A stretch of DNA of 64,000 nt, from assembly GCA_018992685.1 (NCBI GenBank), contig JACVGT010000018.1, positions 62,001 to 126,000 of the forward strand, read 5' to 3'. A program made the translations under genes and the position numbers. This stretch comes from Theionarchaea archaeon (GTDB taxonomy: Archaea > Methanobacteriota_B > Thermococci > Methanofastidiosales > SZ-28-30). Positions 1 to 8,620 of the stretch are shown piece by piece. Positions within the stretch are counted from its first letter, which is position 1, and each line of letters opens with the position of its first letter. Below the pieces are notes generated by a model. The model saw nothing but the letters and a program-made list of their open reading frames with translations, was not told the origin of the DNA and searched no databases.

Positions 1-510
1 GGTAGCCTTGATGATGTGGAATTTCCTGAAGATGTTAACCTCAAATTACTCACAGAAATAGATAACGACAAGATTTACCCCTATTTCAATGAAACATTTC
101 TCGCAAGCAGAAATATGCTGTGGCTCGATCAGACTGCTGAACAGCAACGAGTAACATTCGATTACTGGTTCAGCAGATCAAGACCGCTGAATGAGAAAGC
201 ATCTATAATTCTCATGAGTGACCAACAAGTCATTGGATTCTCTGTGAGTCGACCTACTGCAGAGGGTGTCTACCTTGAGCCCTTCGGGATTCATCCGGAA
301 TACCGGAAGAGAGGACTGGGGAGAGCACTTCTCTTGCATAGCATGAAAATCGTGGCGCAACAAGGATTGAAAACCATGTCTCTAGGGGTCGATATCGAAA
401 ATAGACCAGCATGCCAGCTCTATCGGAGTGCAGGGTTCAAAGAATTACACCGGAACGTTGTATACTGCTGGAAAGACGTGCACATCCTCCGGCAAGGCAA
501 TCATGAATAA
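1..510 (+). CDS. GNAT family N-acetyltransferase, probably 5'-truncated by the window edge
   Basis: The C-terminal half carries the acetyl-CoA-binding motif A of GNAT enzymes (RKRGLGRALL, about 100 residues into the visible part) followed by the usual beta strand and a helix ending in RPACQLYRSAGF, a typical motif B. The frame is open from base 1, and a GTG at 16 gives a 164-residue protein with no promoter visible. The segment before the GNAT core resembles a linker after another domain, so the gene probably begins outside the window. GNAT enzymes transfer an acetyl group to an amine; the substrate cannot be told from sequence. It stands alone, convergent with the parvulin gene. Confidence 0.8.
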   Translation, partial: GSLDDVEFPEDVNLKLLTEIDNDKIYPYFNETFLASRNMLWLDQTAEQQRVTFDYWFSRSRPLNEKASIILMSDQQVIGFSVSRPTAEGVYLEPFGIHPEYRKRGLGRALLLHSMKIVAQQGLKTMSLGVDIENRPACQLYRSAGFKELHRNVVYCWKDVHILRQGNHE

Positions 511-572
511 GACAAAGCTTCACATAAAGGCCTACCAACCCCCCAATGGTAGCGGTCTTATTAATCGAATTG

Positions 573-851
573 TTATCTAGCGTCAGTAACCTTTATGATG
601 TGATAGCCGAATTGCGTTTTCACAATATCTGAGAGTTCTCCCTTCTTTAACGAGAAGGCTGCTTTCTCAAATTCAGGTACCATTCTGCCCCTTCCAAACC
701 AACCTAGGTCGCCACCTTTTTTCCTGGACGGGCACTCTGAATGCTGCTGTGCCAATTTGGAAAAACTGGCTCCCTTCTTCAACTCATCTAGAATTTTCTC
801 AGCCTCACTCTTGGTCTTCACTAGGATATGACTTGCTTTCACTTCTTTCAT
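573..851 (-). CDS. Parvulin-type peptidyl-prolyl cis-trans isomerase (PpiC domain)
   Basis: A single-domain parvulin of 92 residues, the usual size of free-standing PpiC proteins. Family landmarks are all present: ASHILVKT at the N terminus, the [13 protein letters not shown] helix, the [10 protein letters not shown] loop and the C-terminal FGYHIIKV strand. It catalyses proline cis/trans isomerisation and has no signal peptide, so it should act in the cytoplasm. A TATA element (TTTATATG on the minus strand, near 880) lies about 30 nt before the ATG. Monocistronic. Confidence 0.95.
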   Translation of the reverse strand: MKEVKASHILVKTKSEAEKILDELKKGASFSKLAQQHSECPSRKKGGDLGWFGRGRMVPEFEKAAFSLKKGELSDIVKTQFGYHIIKVTDAR

Positions 852-1141
852 GAACCTACCACGGGTTACCGCATATAAAGGTTAGCTCAGTGCCAGTATT
901 CAAGCTTCTCTTCTGGAAAACGCCTTTCACCTCATGAAAACCTGGCGATTATCCACCACTTTGTGAACATTCGCAGAACTGACATTCCTCTCAGAAGGAG
1001 CCACAATCCTGTATTGTCGCTATGCCATAGGTGTGACTGAAAATGTCCCAAGAGTAGCCAGTAAGCCCAGAACCTCTGTGATATGGTCTCTTCTACCCAC
1101 TTCAAATGCCTGATTATTTCTGCCGGAATTTCTCTTGAAAC

Positions 1142-1396
1142 CTAGAATGTCACCCGAAACAGGATGGCAAGCGAATTCTCTGCAAAAGGGAAATCCAGTC
1201 TTTTTCTGAAGTCAGCAAAAATCTCCCATTCCATAGTCTCAAGGAGGAAATCTATAGCATTAGTGTTGAGGCCATTGTCTCTCTGGACATGTAGCGTATC
1301 TCCAAGAAGAACTCCCTGAAAGTCTGGGTCCACGGAAGCATGACGCAGTGTCCGTTCTATAGCTGTATCCATTCTATCGAGCACGATCTTCACCAC
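1142..1396 (-). CDS. Small hypothetical protein
   Basis: An 84-residue ORF with a GTG start that I do not recognise. It is predicted soluble, with mixed charge and several aromatic residues near the C terminus. The main support is a TATA-like element on the minus strand (CTATATAAG, near 1417-1426) about 25 nt before the GTG, the distance seen at well-supported genes in this window, and the absence of a competing frame. No operon partner. Could still be a chance ORF. Confidence 0.45.
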   Translation of the reverse strand: MVKIVLDRMDTAIERTLRHASVDPDFQGVLLGDTLHVQRDNGLNTNAIDFLLETMEWEIFADFRKRLDFPFAENSLAILFRVTF

Positions 1397-1589
1397 CCTT
1401 TACTACCATGTCGTTGCTTATATAGTTTTCCGTGATTCATACAGAAATTGTCCTTGGGTAAGAATAATTCCAGATACATGTGGTGTTATGTATGTCAGAT
1501 ATTCTAAGATTAAAAGGATGACTTCCAGCCTCATTTATGAGTTTTCATGACGCCAGAAATTGTGCAGTCCCGGGCTTGTCAGAATTGGC

Positions 1590-1763
1590 CTAGTAAGCTT
1601 CGCAGAATGTGATGATTGTCTGTTCACCGGGTATCCTTGCATCGATTCTGTCTCTGAACTCTGAAAAGTTGTCGGGTGTTAGACTGTGCAGAAGCTTGAT
1701 ACGCTTTTCATCAATGCAGATACTCTCCGCTTCCTCCTCTGACGATTCATACCTCTCGGTCAT
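1590..1763 (-). CDS. Small acidic hypothetical protein
   Basis: I place the start at the ATG at 1763, giving 57 residues, because GAGGTGAAAGAT sits just upstream as a ribosome site and a TATTTAAGG promoter element lies near 1800. A longer reading of the frame back to 1997 would run through the promoter. The peptide begins MTERYESSEEEAESICIDEK and is strongly acidic at the N terminus. No family is recognised. A plus-strand ORF over the same bases (1609-1908) is rejected as a shadow. Confidence 0.55.
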   Translation of the reverse strand: MTERYESSEEEAESICIDEKRIKLLHSLTPDNFSEFRDRIDARIPGEQTIITFCEAY

Positions 1764-1911
1764 ATCTTTCACCTCAGTACCTATATTGACGGGATGCCTT
1801 AAATACTTTGCTGTGAGTGAAAAAGAAAGAATTACCGAAAAAAATTTAGAAAATAAATCCGCCAGAAACAGCCAAGTCTCCCCAATTTCCCTTCTTTCAG
1901 GAGAATGAACC

Positions 1912-2022
1912 GTGGATATCTGCACAGGGAAAAAAGATTCGGCAGACCTCAAGATACTCTGTGCAGGTGCAGTGGTTGGTGCTTTGATTCTTGCCAAGAA
2001 ATTCCGCTCTGGAAAGACGTGA
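1912..2022 (+). CDS. Possible single-pass membrane micropeptide
   Basis: A 36-residue frame starting with GTG. It has a short polar N terminus, a Gly/Ala-rich hydrophobic segment (LCAGAVVGALILA) and a basic end (KKFRSGKT), the layout of a small tail-anchored peptide. AGGAGA lies 8 nt upstream of the GTG as a possible ribosome site; no clear TATA box at the leaderless distance. Weakly supported; overlapping frames are also open. Confidence 0.25.
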   Translation: MDICTGKKDSADLKILCAGAVVGALILAKKFRSGKT

Positions 2023-2086
2023 TCCTCATATCATAGAATCCATCTCTACATCAATAAGATTATAACCTCTCACCCCTAGTCGCGCC

Positions 2087-2605
2087 ATGCCAATCACTGC
2101 AGAAATGGAGGAAATCATGTCCTACCTGTCTGGCAGAGATGATTATGCCCTCTTTGCTGGGTTTGCAGCCTTTCTGTATACGGGAATTGAACCGTCTTCC
2201 GATATTGACATTTTTGTAGATTTGCCGGAAAAAGTAGAAGAAATCATAGAAGATTTTCTTAAAAAGGGCTGGAAAAGGACTCAATATTGCAGCCAGCAGT
2301 TTGTTACAGGCACAGTGAAGAGTCATGATACCACGCTAGACCTTTGCTTCTCGCCCCCTGCCCACAATGTCCTGATTCCTGAAAGGATTACTACCCATTA
2401 TAAAGGAATTCCCCTGCTGGTCATAACTCCAGAAGCACTTTTACTCACTAAAATGAGCCAGCTCACAAGCCCATTGAGAACTGATGCAAAGACTGCCAGA
2501 GACAGGCAGGTCATTCAGATGTTGCGGAAGAAGGTCGATGTATCCGCCCTCAGAGAACTGGTGGGGAATCTGGAAGACTCCTTCTGGACCCAGGGGTGGT
2601 ACTAG
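2087..2605 (+). CDS. Nucleotidyltransferase-like protein (AbiEii/DUF6036 type)
   Basis: A 172-residue protein whose N terminus carries the nucleotidyltransferase signature GFAAFLYTG followed by SSDIDIFVD, a Gly-x-x-x plus DxD metal-binding arrangement of the Pol-beta superfamily. The C-terminal third (EALLLTKMSQLTS, ARDRQVIQML) matches AbiEii-like proteins, where it forms a helical bundle. AbiEii proteins can be toxins of type IV toxin-antitoxin systems, but no AbiEi-like antitoxin lies next to it, so a toxin role is not supported here. A TATA-like AGATTATAACC (about 2057-2067) precedes the ATG at the leaderless distance. Confidence 0.7.
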   Translation: MPITAEMEEIMSYLSGRDDYALFAGFAAFLYTGIEPSSDIDIFVDLPEKVEEIIEDFLKKGWKRTQYCSQQFVTGTVKSHDTTLDLCFSPPAHNVLIPERITTHYKGIPLLVITPEALLLTKMSQLTSPLRTDAKTARDRQVIQMLRKKVDVSALRELVGNLEDSFWTQGWY

Positions 2606-2725
2606 CTATGTGAGGTTTACTACCATCTGGCGGTTGATCTCATCTCCCTCACTACAAGCACAGAAAACTGTAACCGTCCCGACTTGTCCCAAGTACATTT
2701 ATAAACAAGTTGTCAGTCTAGAATT

Positions 2726-4108
2726 ATGGCGCGAGTCCCCGAGGATCAGATTCTAAAAGGCCCCATAGTTAAGACCTTGCTACTACTGGGCTGGCCAGTG
2801 ATGATATCCAACCTCCTGCACAGCATGTACAACATTGTGGATACCTTCTGGCTAGGAAAGCTGGGAGGAATTGAATCCACCAGTGCAGTGGCTGCCCTCC
2901 AGGTTTCCTGGCCCATTATCTTTCTCATGATTGCTATTGCTTTTGGATTTGGATCCGCAGGAGTAGCACTGGTATCTCAGTATACAGGAGCTCGAAAGCC
3001 GGAAGAGGCTAACAGATCTGCAGGTCAGGTCTTGTCCATGTCATTTGTGTTCGGGGTCACGATAGCAATTTTTGGATTTACCTTCTCTCACAATATTGTA
3101 GAATTCCTGGGAATTAAGGACGCCATTGCAGAAGCAGCTGTGACTTACCTGAGAATAATTTTCTTGGGAATTCCCTTCATGTTTACCTCCATGATCTTTG
3201 GGTTTCTCATGAGAGCGTACGGCGATATGATAACCCCCATGAAATTAGAAGCAGCCACTGTTTGCATCAATATGGTGCTGGACCCTGTGCTTATCTTCGG
3301 ACTGGCAGGCTTTCCTCAAATGGGAATAATGGGTGCAGCCATTGCCACCATATTCTCAAGGTCAGTCTCCTCGGCATTTGCTGTGTACATACTTTTCTCC
3401 GGAAGGGCTGGTATCAAGCTGGAATTCCCTTATTTGAAGCCTGTACAATGGAGAGTATCTCAGATTTTCGCCATCGGTGTTCCTGCTTCTGTGGGAAATT
3501 CTGGGACTGCTTTGGGATTCGTCGTGCTCATGGCCATCATAGCCCGCCTCCCTGACCAGGGCTCAGTACTGGCTGGATATGGTATTGCCAACAGGCTGAC
3601 AAACCTGATGTTCATTGCCATTGAAGGTCTGGGAGTAGGTGTAGCCACCATACTGGGTCAGAGTCTCGGGGCCAACAATGTGAACAGAGCAGAGGAAGTG
3701 GCCAAGAAGGGCATGATCCTCATGTTCCTGATACTGGTGGGCGCTTCCGCCTTCTTGTATCTTGGGAGAGAATTCTTAATCCAGATTTTCATAGATAATG
3801 ACGCAGTTATTGCGGAGGGATCGAATTTTATCAGAGTATTTGTGTTTGGAATGGCCTTCTTTGGCATTTTCAGGGCAGTCAACTCTTCTTTTATGGGCTC
3901 AGGACATAATATGCCCACCATGATCCTGGATCTGGTGAGACTGTGGGGACTGCGGATACCTCTGGCACTTGTATTTGGGTTTACCCTGGGCTGGGGGACA
4001 AGTGGAGTCTGGTTCGGTATGGCGTTGAGCAATGTCTTGGGAGCAGTACTAGCTCTCGGGCTATTTAAGACAGGAATCTGGAAAAAAAGAGTAATCAAAA
4101 CTGCCTGA
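2726..4108 (+). CDS. MATE family multidrug/sodium exporter
   Basis: A 460-residue integral membrane protein with the length and twelve hydrophobic segments of MATE (multi-antimicrobial extrusion) antiporters. The N-terminal VKTLLLLGWPVMISNLL segment and the following MYNIVDTFWLGKLGG are typical of the family, and the two halves repeat the pattern. MATE proteins export cationic drugs or metabolites in exchange for Na+ or H+. The start ATG lies about 26 nt after a TTTATAA box at 2698-2704. Convergent with rfcS, with only 12 bases between the two stops. Confidence 0.93.
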   Translation: MARVPEDQILKGPIVKTLLLLGWPVMISNLLHSMYNIVDTFWLGKLGGIESTSAVAALQVSWPIIFLMIAIAFGFGSAGVALVSQYTGARKPEEANRSAGQVLSMSFVFGVTIAIFGFTFSHNIVEFLGIKDAIAEAAVTYLRIIFLGIPFMFTSMIFGFLMRAYGDMITPMKLEAATVCINMVLDPVLIFGLAGFPQMGIMGAAIATIFSRSVSSAFAVYILFSGRAGIKLEFPYLKPVQWRVSQIFAIGVPASVGNSGTALGFVVLMAIIARLPDQGSVLAGYGIANRLTNLMFIAIEGLGVGVATILGQSLGANNVNRAEEVAKKGMILMFLILVGASAFLYLGREFLIQIFIDNDAVIAEGSNFIRVFVFGMAFFGIFRAVNSSFMGSGHNMPTMILDLVRLWGLRIPLALVFGFTLGWGTSGVWFGMALSNVLGAVLALGLFKTGIWKKRVIKTA

Positions 4109-4120
4109 CGTCCTTGAGAA

Positions 4121-5068
4121 TTATCCGACAATGGAAAAGTGAGCCAGCAGGGATTCCAGTTGTATCTTTTCGTTCGATCCTTCTACCAATCTGAAATCGT
4201 GCTCTCCCAGCCTGTCAACGAGCTCAACTTTTTTCTCGTCAGGGATATTCAGGTTGAAAATCTCCCTGTGCATCTGGCGTAGAATGTCCTCCCCTGATAA
4301 TCCATGATTGATCAGGAGATCATTTAATTGTTTTCGAGCTGCCAGAAAGTCGCCACTCAGTGCATTCTGCATCATCACTCGGATATCTTCAGGAGTCGCC
4401 CTGGCCGATACCTGGTATATGACATCTCCTGAGATGTTCTTGAAGGCACTGGCTGCCTGCAGCAGGTTTTCAGACTTACGCATATCTCCTTCCGCCACAT
4501 AGAGGAGAGCGTTCATGCCATCTTCTGTCATGGTCAGCCCTTCATTCTCCGAAATCAAGGTTATTTTTGACCTGATTGCATCATCTGGTAAAGGGCCAAA
4601 TCTGAACACAGCACACCTGGACTGGATGGGTTCGATTATCCGGGAAGAGTAGTTGCAAGACAAGATGAATCGGCACGTTGACGTGTAGATTTCCATGGTG
4701 CGCCTCAGAGCATTTTGAGCATCTGAGGTTAAAGCATCAGACTCATCCAGAAATATGACCTTAAAATCACCACCAATAGGTCTCGTTCTGGCAAAATCTT
4801 TGATTTTCTGACGGACGACATTGATACCACGTTCATCTGATGCATTTGTCTCCTGGAAATTCTGTCTCCAGGTTTCACCAAAGAACTCACGGGCCAGACA
4901 GATGGCACAGGTGGTTTTCCCCACTCCTGCAGGTCCTGCAAACAGAAGATGGGGCATGCTCTCGTGCTCCACATAGTATTTTAGTCGTTTCACAATACTA
5001 TCCCGACCCACAACCTCATTCAGCGTTCGAGGTCTGTATTTTTCAGTCCAGGGTTTCTCGAAAACCAC
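4121..5068 (-). CDS. rfcS: Replication factor C small subunit (clamp loader ATPase)
   Basis: RFC loads the PCNA sliding clamp for the replicative polymerase. The 315-residue protein has the N-terminal RFC box (WTEKYRPRTLNEVVG), Walker A GPAGVGKTT, Walker B VIFLDESD and the SRC arginine-finger motif (IQSRCAVFRF), with the C-terminal collar domain. Length matches archaeal RfcS, and no intein is present. Start is a GTG with AGGTGAT upstream and a CTTTATAAATT promoter at about 5101-5112. The large subunit gene is not in this window. Confidence 0.97.
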   Translation of the reverse strand: MVFEKPWTEKYRPRTLNEVVGRDSIVKRLKYYVEHESMPHLLFAGPAGVGKTTCAICLAREFFGETWRQNFQETNASDERGINVVRQKIKDFARTRPIGGDFKVIFLDESDALTSDAQNALRRTMEIYTSTCRFILSCNYSSRIIEPIQSRCAVFRFGPLPDDAIRSKITLISENEGLTMTEDGMNALLYVAEGDMRKSENLLQAASAFKNISGDVIYQVSARATPEDIRVMMQNALSGDFLAARKQLNDLLINHGLSGEDILRQMHREIFNLNIPDEKKVELVDRLGEHDFRLVEGSNEKIQLESLLAHFSIVG

Positions 5069-5289
5069 AGTATCACCTGCTACGTGGCTTGAGGTTCTGA
5101 AATTTATAAAGGTTTGGTGACCTCACCCAGAGAATACCGAGTTCCAGCATATCCTTGAACATACACACACCCGAAGATTCTCACATGGGCTTCCCCTATT
5201 CTTTTCTTCTATAGAGATCCAATCTCATTTTTCTCTTAAAACGAGATAATTATCTAAGTTTTTTGCCCGTTGTCTTCTGCGTCAAAACG

Positions 5290-5296
5290 TTTATAT
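5290..5296 (+). promoter_or_regulatory. TATA box of the PqqD/radical SAM operon
   Basis: TTTATAT centred at 5293, exactly 26 nt before the ATG at 5319. An upstream in-frame ATG at 5295 overlaps the box and is therefore unlikely to be on the transcript. Confidence 0.6.
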
Positions 5297-5318
5297 GGTC
5301 AATCCACTGTTTATTCAC

Positions 5319-5945
5319 ATGAAAGATCTCGAGCACAAGTACATTCGCTGGTCTGACAACTGTGTATGGCAGTCTTTTGGTGAGACACTAGCTGTTTTAC
5401 ATACCCTCATGCCTGATGCAGGACTCATTCCTGCAGAGAATGTCACTCCTAGAATCCAGCTGAATGACGTGGGGAAGGACGTCTGGGAGTTGTGCGACGG
5501 CACCAGAACATTCAAAACTATCTTTGAACAGCTGTTGGAAGAATATGAAGGCGATCCAGAGAAAATCGAAGAGAATTTGAGAAAAACGGCCATAGAATTA
5601 GAGAAAAAAGGGTTCTTATCCTTCGAAGATACTCCCAAGGAGTATGAATACACTGACATCAACCCAGAGATGTATCCCTACTGGGACGACAATGTGCTCT
5701 GGAACGAGGTGGAGAATCAGGTACTTGCCATGAACAATCAAACCGGAGTGTCTTTTGAGTTCCCTGAAGATCTAGGAAAACTCTGGAAACTCTGTGATGG
5801 CAAGAGCACACTCAGGGAAATTCTTGTCATCCTTGAAAGGGAAGGAGGGGTAGACAAGCCACACCCGAAAAATATGGTACATCTGCTCCTGAAACAGTTG
5901 ATCAAGCTCAACATGATTGTCATGAGGGACTCCCCTGTCCCCTGA
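5319..5945 (+). CDS. Protein with two tandem PqqD-like (RiPP recognition element) domains
   Basis: I choose the ATG at 5319, leaderless behind the TATA box at 5290-5296. The 208-residue protein contains two copies of a PqqD-like fold: residues about 1-95 (core NDVGKDVWELCDGTRTFKTI) and about 115-208 (core EDLGKLWKLCDGKSTLREIL). Each has the pattern of a tryptophan-containing strand followed by a hydrophobic-x-LCDG-x-(R/S)T helix start seen in PqqD. In RiPP pathways such domains bind the leader peptide and hand it to a radical SAM enzyme. Here two copies precede two tandem radical SAM genes, so one may serve each. PqqD-like domains can also occur outside RiPP loci, and no precursor peptide is evident. 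Confidence 0.75.
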   Translation: MKDLEHKYIRWSDNCVWQSFGETLAVLHTLMPDAGLIPAENVTPRIQLNDVGKDVWELCDGTRTFKTIFEQLLEEYEGDPEKIEENLRKTAIELEKKGFLSFEDTPKEYEYTDINPEMYPYWDDNVLWNEVENQVLAMNNQTGVSFEFPEDLGKLWKLCDGKSTLREILVILEREGGVDKPHPKNMVHLLLKQLIKLNMIVMRDSPVP

Positions 5946-5954
5946 GGGATTCTC

Positions 5955-7316
5955 ATGCATCCTCTCAAGAGAAGAATTGTCGTCCAGCTCAAAGAAGATG
6001 AATACCTCCTCATTAACCCCTACTCTGGGCTAACTGATATTGTTGATGCAGAAGCATTGCGCGCTCTGGAGAACGGACATCCAGATCTCCAGAATGGTGT
6101 TATCCGGGCTCTCAGAAGAAGAGGTCACCTCAAGGAGGAAGATGACGAAGAGTATCTCTTTTCTTTCCTGGAAGCACAGGCAACCCGTGTACATAAGGCT
6201 GCTCGTTCCACTTACCTCCACGTTATTGTACCCACCTATCAGTGCAATCTGCGGTGCCCCTACTGTTTTGAGAAACATGTTTACAGAAAGGAGTTGAAGC
6301 AGAGGGCAATCATGGACGAAAAATCGGTGGATCTTCTCTTTGAGTCTGTGATGTCCCTGGATACAGAATCAAAAGAGAAGTGCATCGTACTCTATGGGGG
6401 GGAGCCCCTCCAGGTTCAGAACAAAGATATCATCCAGTACATACTGGAAAAGGGAGAGGACCTGGACTATTCGTTCAAGGTGGTTACCAACGGTGCTGAT
6501 CTGTATCATTTTGTTCCTGCACTCTCTGAGACAACTGTTCTCAAGATTCAGGTAACCCTTGACGGTCCCCAACCCGTGCATGATAGGAGAAGATTCCGAC
6601 CCGGAGGAAAAGGAACGTTCCATGATATCGTGAGAGGCGTGGATGCATGTGTGGAGCATGAACTGCCCATAGGAATACGAATCAATGTAGACAGAGAAAA
6701 TATTGATTACATGCCCGAGTTTGGGGAATTCTATAAACAAAAGGGGTGGTATCCCCAGGTATATGCCTTCCTGACCAATGTGCATGGCTCTGAGTGCGTT
6801 TCATACGTTCCATTAATCTCTCCAGAAGAATTCGTAGAGAAGATTGTACACCTCTTTGCAGAAGATGACCGGATGAGGCCTTTCTTACAAACATTCCGAT
6901 ACCCCAATGTTCTGCTGGAGCACCTCTTTGCGGGGAAGGAATTCAAGCCGCGGTTCTGGAGCTGTGGTGCCCACACCTCCATTTTGATATATGACCCTGT
7001 GGGAGATATCTATCCCTGCTACGAGGCTGTGGGTGATGAACGTCACAAGATTGGTGAGTACTTGCCCCAATTGCGGTTCAATGATGAATATGAATACTGG
7101 AGAAACAGAACAGTATTTGCAATCCCTGAGTGCAGAGAATGCAATTACAGCCTTCTCTGTGGTGGAGGATGTGCCTATGGGGCTTACAAGCAGCATGGAT
7201 CGATATACAGCCCGTACTGTGACAAGACCAAGTATTCATTGAAGTATGAAATACCTTATTTAATGAGACTGAGTGGGGAAGAAGTCTCTCTGTCTGAAGA
7301 GAGAGACTGGTACTAG
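5955..7316 (+). CDS. Radical SAM/SPASM peptide-maturase-like enzyme A
   Basis: 453 residues, beginning 9 nt after the PqqD-like gene. A divergent N-terminal domain (about 1-85) that itself resembles a degenerate recognition element (LLINPYSGLTDIVD) precedes the radical SAM motif C97xxxC101xxC104 (CNLRCPYC), which binds the SAM-cleaving [4Fe-4S] cluster. LYGGEP and TNGADL follow as in SPASM enzymes. The C terminus carries a SPASM-type cysteine set for auxiliary clusters (SCGAHTS, YPCYE, CRECNYSLLCGGGCAYG, YCD). Such enzymes modify ribosomal peptides by C-C, C-S or C-O bond formation. Paralogous to the next gene; together with PqqD-like and methyltransferase genes it forms one operon. Confidence 0.85.
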   Translation: MHPLKRRIVVQLKEDEYLLINPYSGLTDIVDAEALRALENGHPDLQNGVIRALRRRGHLKEEDDEEYLFSFLEAQATRVHKAARSTYLHVIVPTYQCNLRCPYCFEKHVYRKELKQRAIMDEKSVDLLFESVMSLDTESKEKCIVLYGGEPLQVQNKDIIQYILEKGEDLDYSFKVVTNGADLYHFVPALSETTVLKIQVTLDGPQPVHDRRRFRPGGKGTFHDIVRGVDACVEHELPIGIRINVDRENIDYMPEFGEFYKQKGWYPQVYAFLTNVHGSECVSYVPLISPEEFVEKIVHLFAEDDRMRPFLQTFRYPNVLLEHLFAGKEFKPRFWSCGAHTSILIYDPVGDIYPCYEAVGDERHKIGEYLPQLRFNDEYEYWRNRTVFAIPECRECNYSLLCGGGCAYGAYKQHGSIYSPYCDKTKYSLKYEIPYLMRLSGEEVSLSEERDWY

Positions 7317-7324
7317 GTGATGCC

Positions 7325-8620
7325 ATGAAGAGAACCCCTGTAATCCACGTGGGTGAGGATGAATTCCTCCTGTATAACCCTGTTTCAAAAGTGGTGGACG
7401 TGGTTGACTCTGACGTTGTCACTGCATTGGAGAGTGGAACCCTGCCGCCTGACATGAGAGAATATTTGGAAAGACATGGGCACCTCACCATGAGTGATGA
7501 TGAGGCAGAAGCCTGGTTAAAGGAGGAATGTTACAGGTCACATGCCACCCTTGCTGATTCTCCTGCTTACTACATAATTCCTACCTATAATTGCAACATG
7601 CGCTGTATCTATTGTTACGAGAAGGATTTGAGAAGAGAACCAAAAATCATGAGCAGTCGGACTGTAGAACAAGTTTTCAGTCTTGTGGAAAGCCGTCTAG
7701 TAGATACCATCATTCTCTACGGGGGAGAACCCTTCCAGAAGGGAACAAAACCCGTAATAGAACAGATTGCTAGACTCTCAAGAGAGACGGGGTGCCGCCT
7801 TTCTGCATGTACAAACGGCCTTGAATTGCTGGACTCCGAACCTCTTTTTGACTATTTCTCTGAAATCATCGTAACGTTGGACGGAGTGGAACCAGTCCAG
7901 AACTTCAGGAGACCTTCTGTAGGAGGACCCTCTTTTTCAACGGTGATCCGCAGCATTGAGAGAGTCATTGAAACAGGCACTCCTGTAACCATCTCAGTGA
8001 ACGCGGATGCTCAGAACGTGGAGTCACTACCTGAACTTGCAGATTTTTTCATTGAAAAAGGATGGCACACTCATCCTTCAGTTCACATTGCTGTGTCCCA
8101 CATATTGCAGCCGCTCGATAGGACCTATCCTTACATGCTGGAGCCCAAAGATGCTGCACAGAAAATGGTGGAACTCCACCAGAACTATCCTTCTATGGAA
8201 CTGTTCCAGGAATCATTCAAGGGGTTAAACCCGCTGGTTAACGTATTTTTCAAGGGAGAAGAGTGGAGGCCGCGCTACTGGTACTGTCGTGCAAACTGCT
8301 ACATGCTCCTTTTTGATCCGTATAACTATCTCTATCCCTGTTACATGGTAGTAGGGAGGCCTTCTTTTGCAGTGGGAAGATTCTCTGATACAATTGAGGA
8401 GTCTCCCAGCATGGCTGCGTGGAGAGAACGCACCTGTTTCACCATACCTCAGTGCAGGGAGTGCGCACTGGGCTGTTTCTGTGGTGGGGGATGTGCGTAT
8501 CGTCAGTATCGGAGAAGTGGTTCTTTTTCTGACCCGTATTGTGACACAGTGGAAGCCTTGATCACATATTATGTGCCATTTCTGTATGAAAAGGTGAAAG
8601 AAAGAGGTGATAGGCTGTGA
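7325..8620 (+). CDS. Radical SAM/SPASM peptide-maturase-like enzyme B
   Basis: 431 residues, a clear paralogue of the preceding gene with the same layout: N-terminal domain with FLLYNPVSKVVDVVDSD, radical SAM motif C90xxxC94xxC97 (CNMRCIYC), LYGGEP, and a C-terminal SPASM cysteine set (YCRANCYM, YPCYM, CRECALGCFCGGGCAYR, YCD). The auxiliary region differs by an extra cysteine, CALGCFCGGG, so cluster coordination or substrate may differ from enzyme A. It begins 8 nt after enzyme A and overlaps the methyltransferase by 4 nt, so translation is coupled. Two different maturases in series suggests two modifications on one peptide, or two peptides. Confidence 0.85.
   Translation: MKRTPVIHVGEDEFLLYNPVSKVVDVVDSDVVTALESGTLPPDMREYLERHGHLTMSDDEAEAWLKEECYRSHATLADSPAYYIIPTYNCNMRCIYCYEKDLRREPKIMSSRTVEQVFSLVESRLVDTIILYGGEPFQKGTKPVIEQIARLSRETGCRLSACTNGLELLDSEPLFDYFSEIIVTLDGVEPVQNFRRPSVGGPSFSTVIRSIERVIETGTPVTISVNADAQNVESLPELADFFIEKGWHTHPSVHIAVSHILQPLDRTYPYMLEPKDAAQKMVELHQNYPSMELFQESFKGLNPLVNVFFKGEEWRPRYWYCRANCYMLLFDPYNYLYPCYMVVGRPSFAVGRFSDTIEESPSMAAWRERTCFTIPQCRECALGCFCGGGCAYRQYRRSGSFSDPYCDTVEALITYYVPFLYEKVKERGDRL

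Noticed and set aside
1609..1908. 99-codon plus-strand ORF
   Set aside because: It lies opposite the 57-residue acidic protein, which has both promoter and ribosome site; the plus-strand frame has neither.
2087..2605. AbiE-type toxin-antitoxin system
   Set aside because: Only the nucleotidyltransferase-like partner is present; no AbiEi-like antitoxin gene lies beside it.
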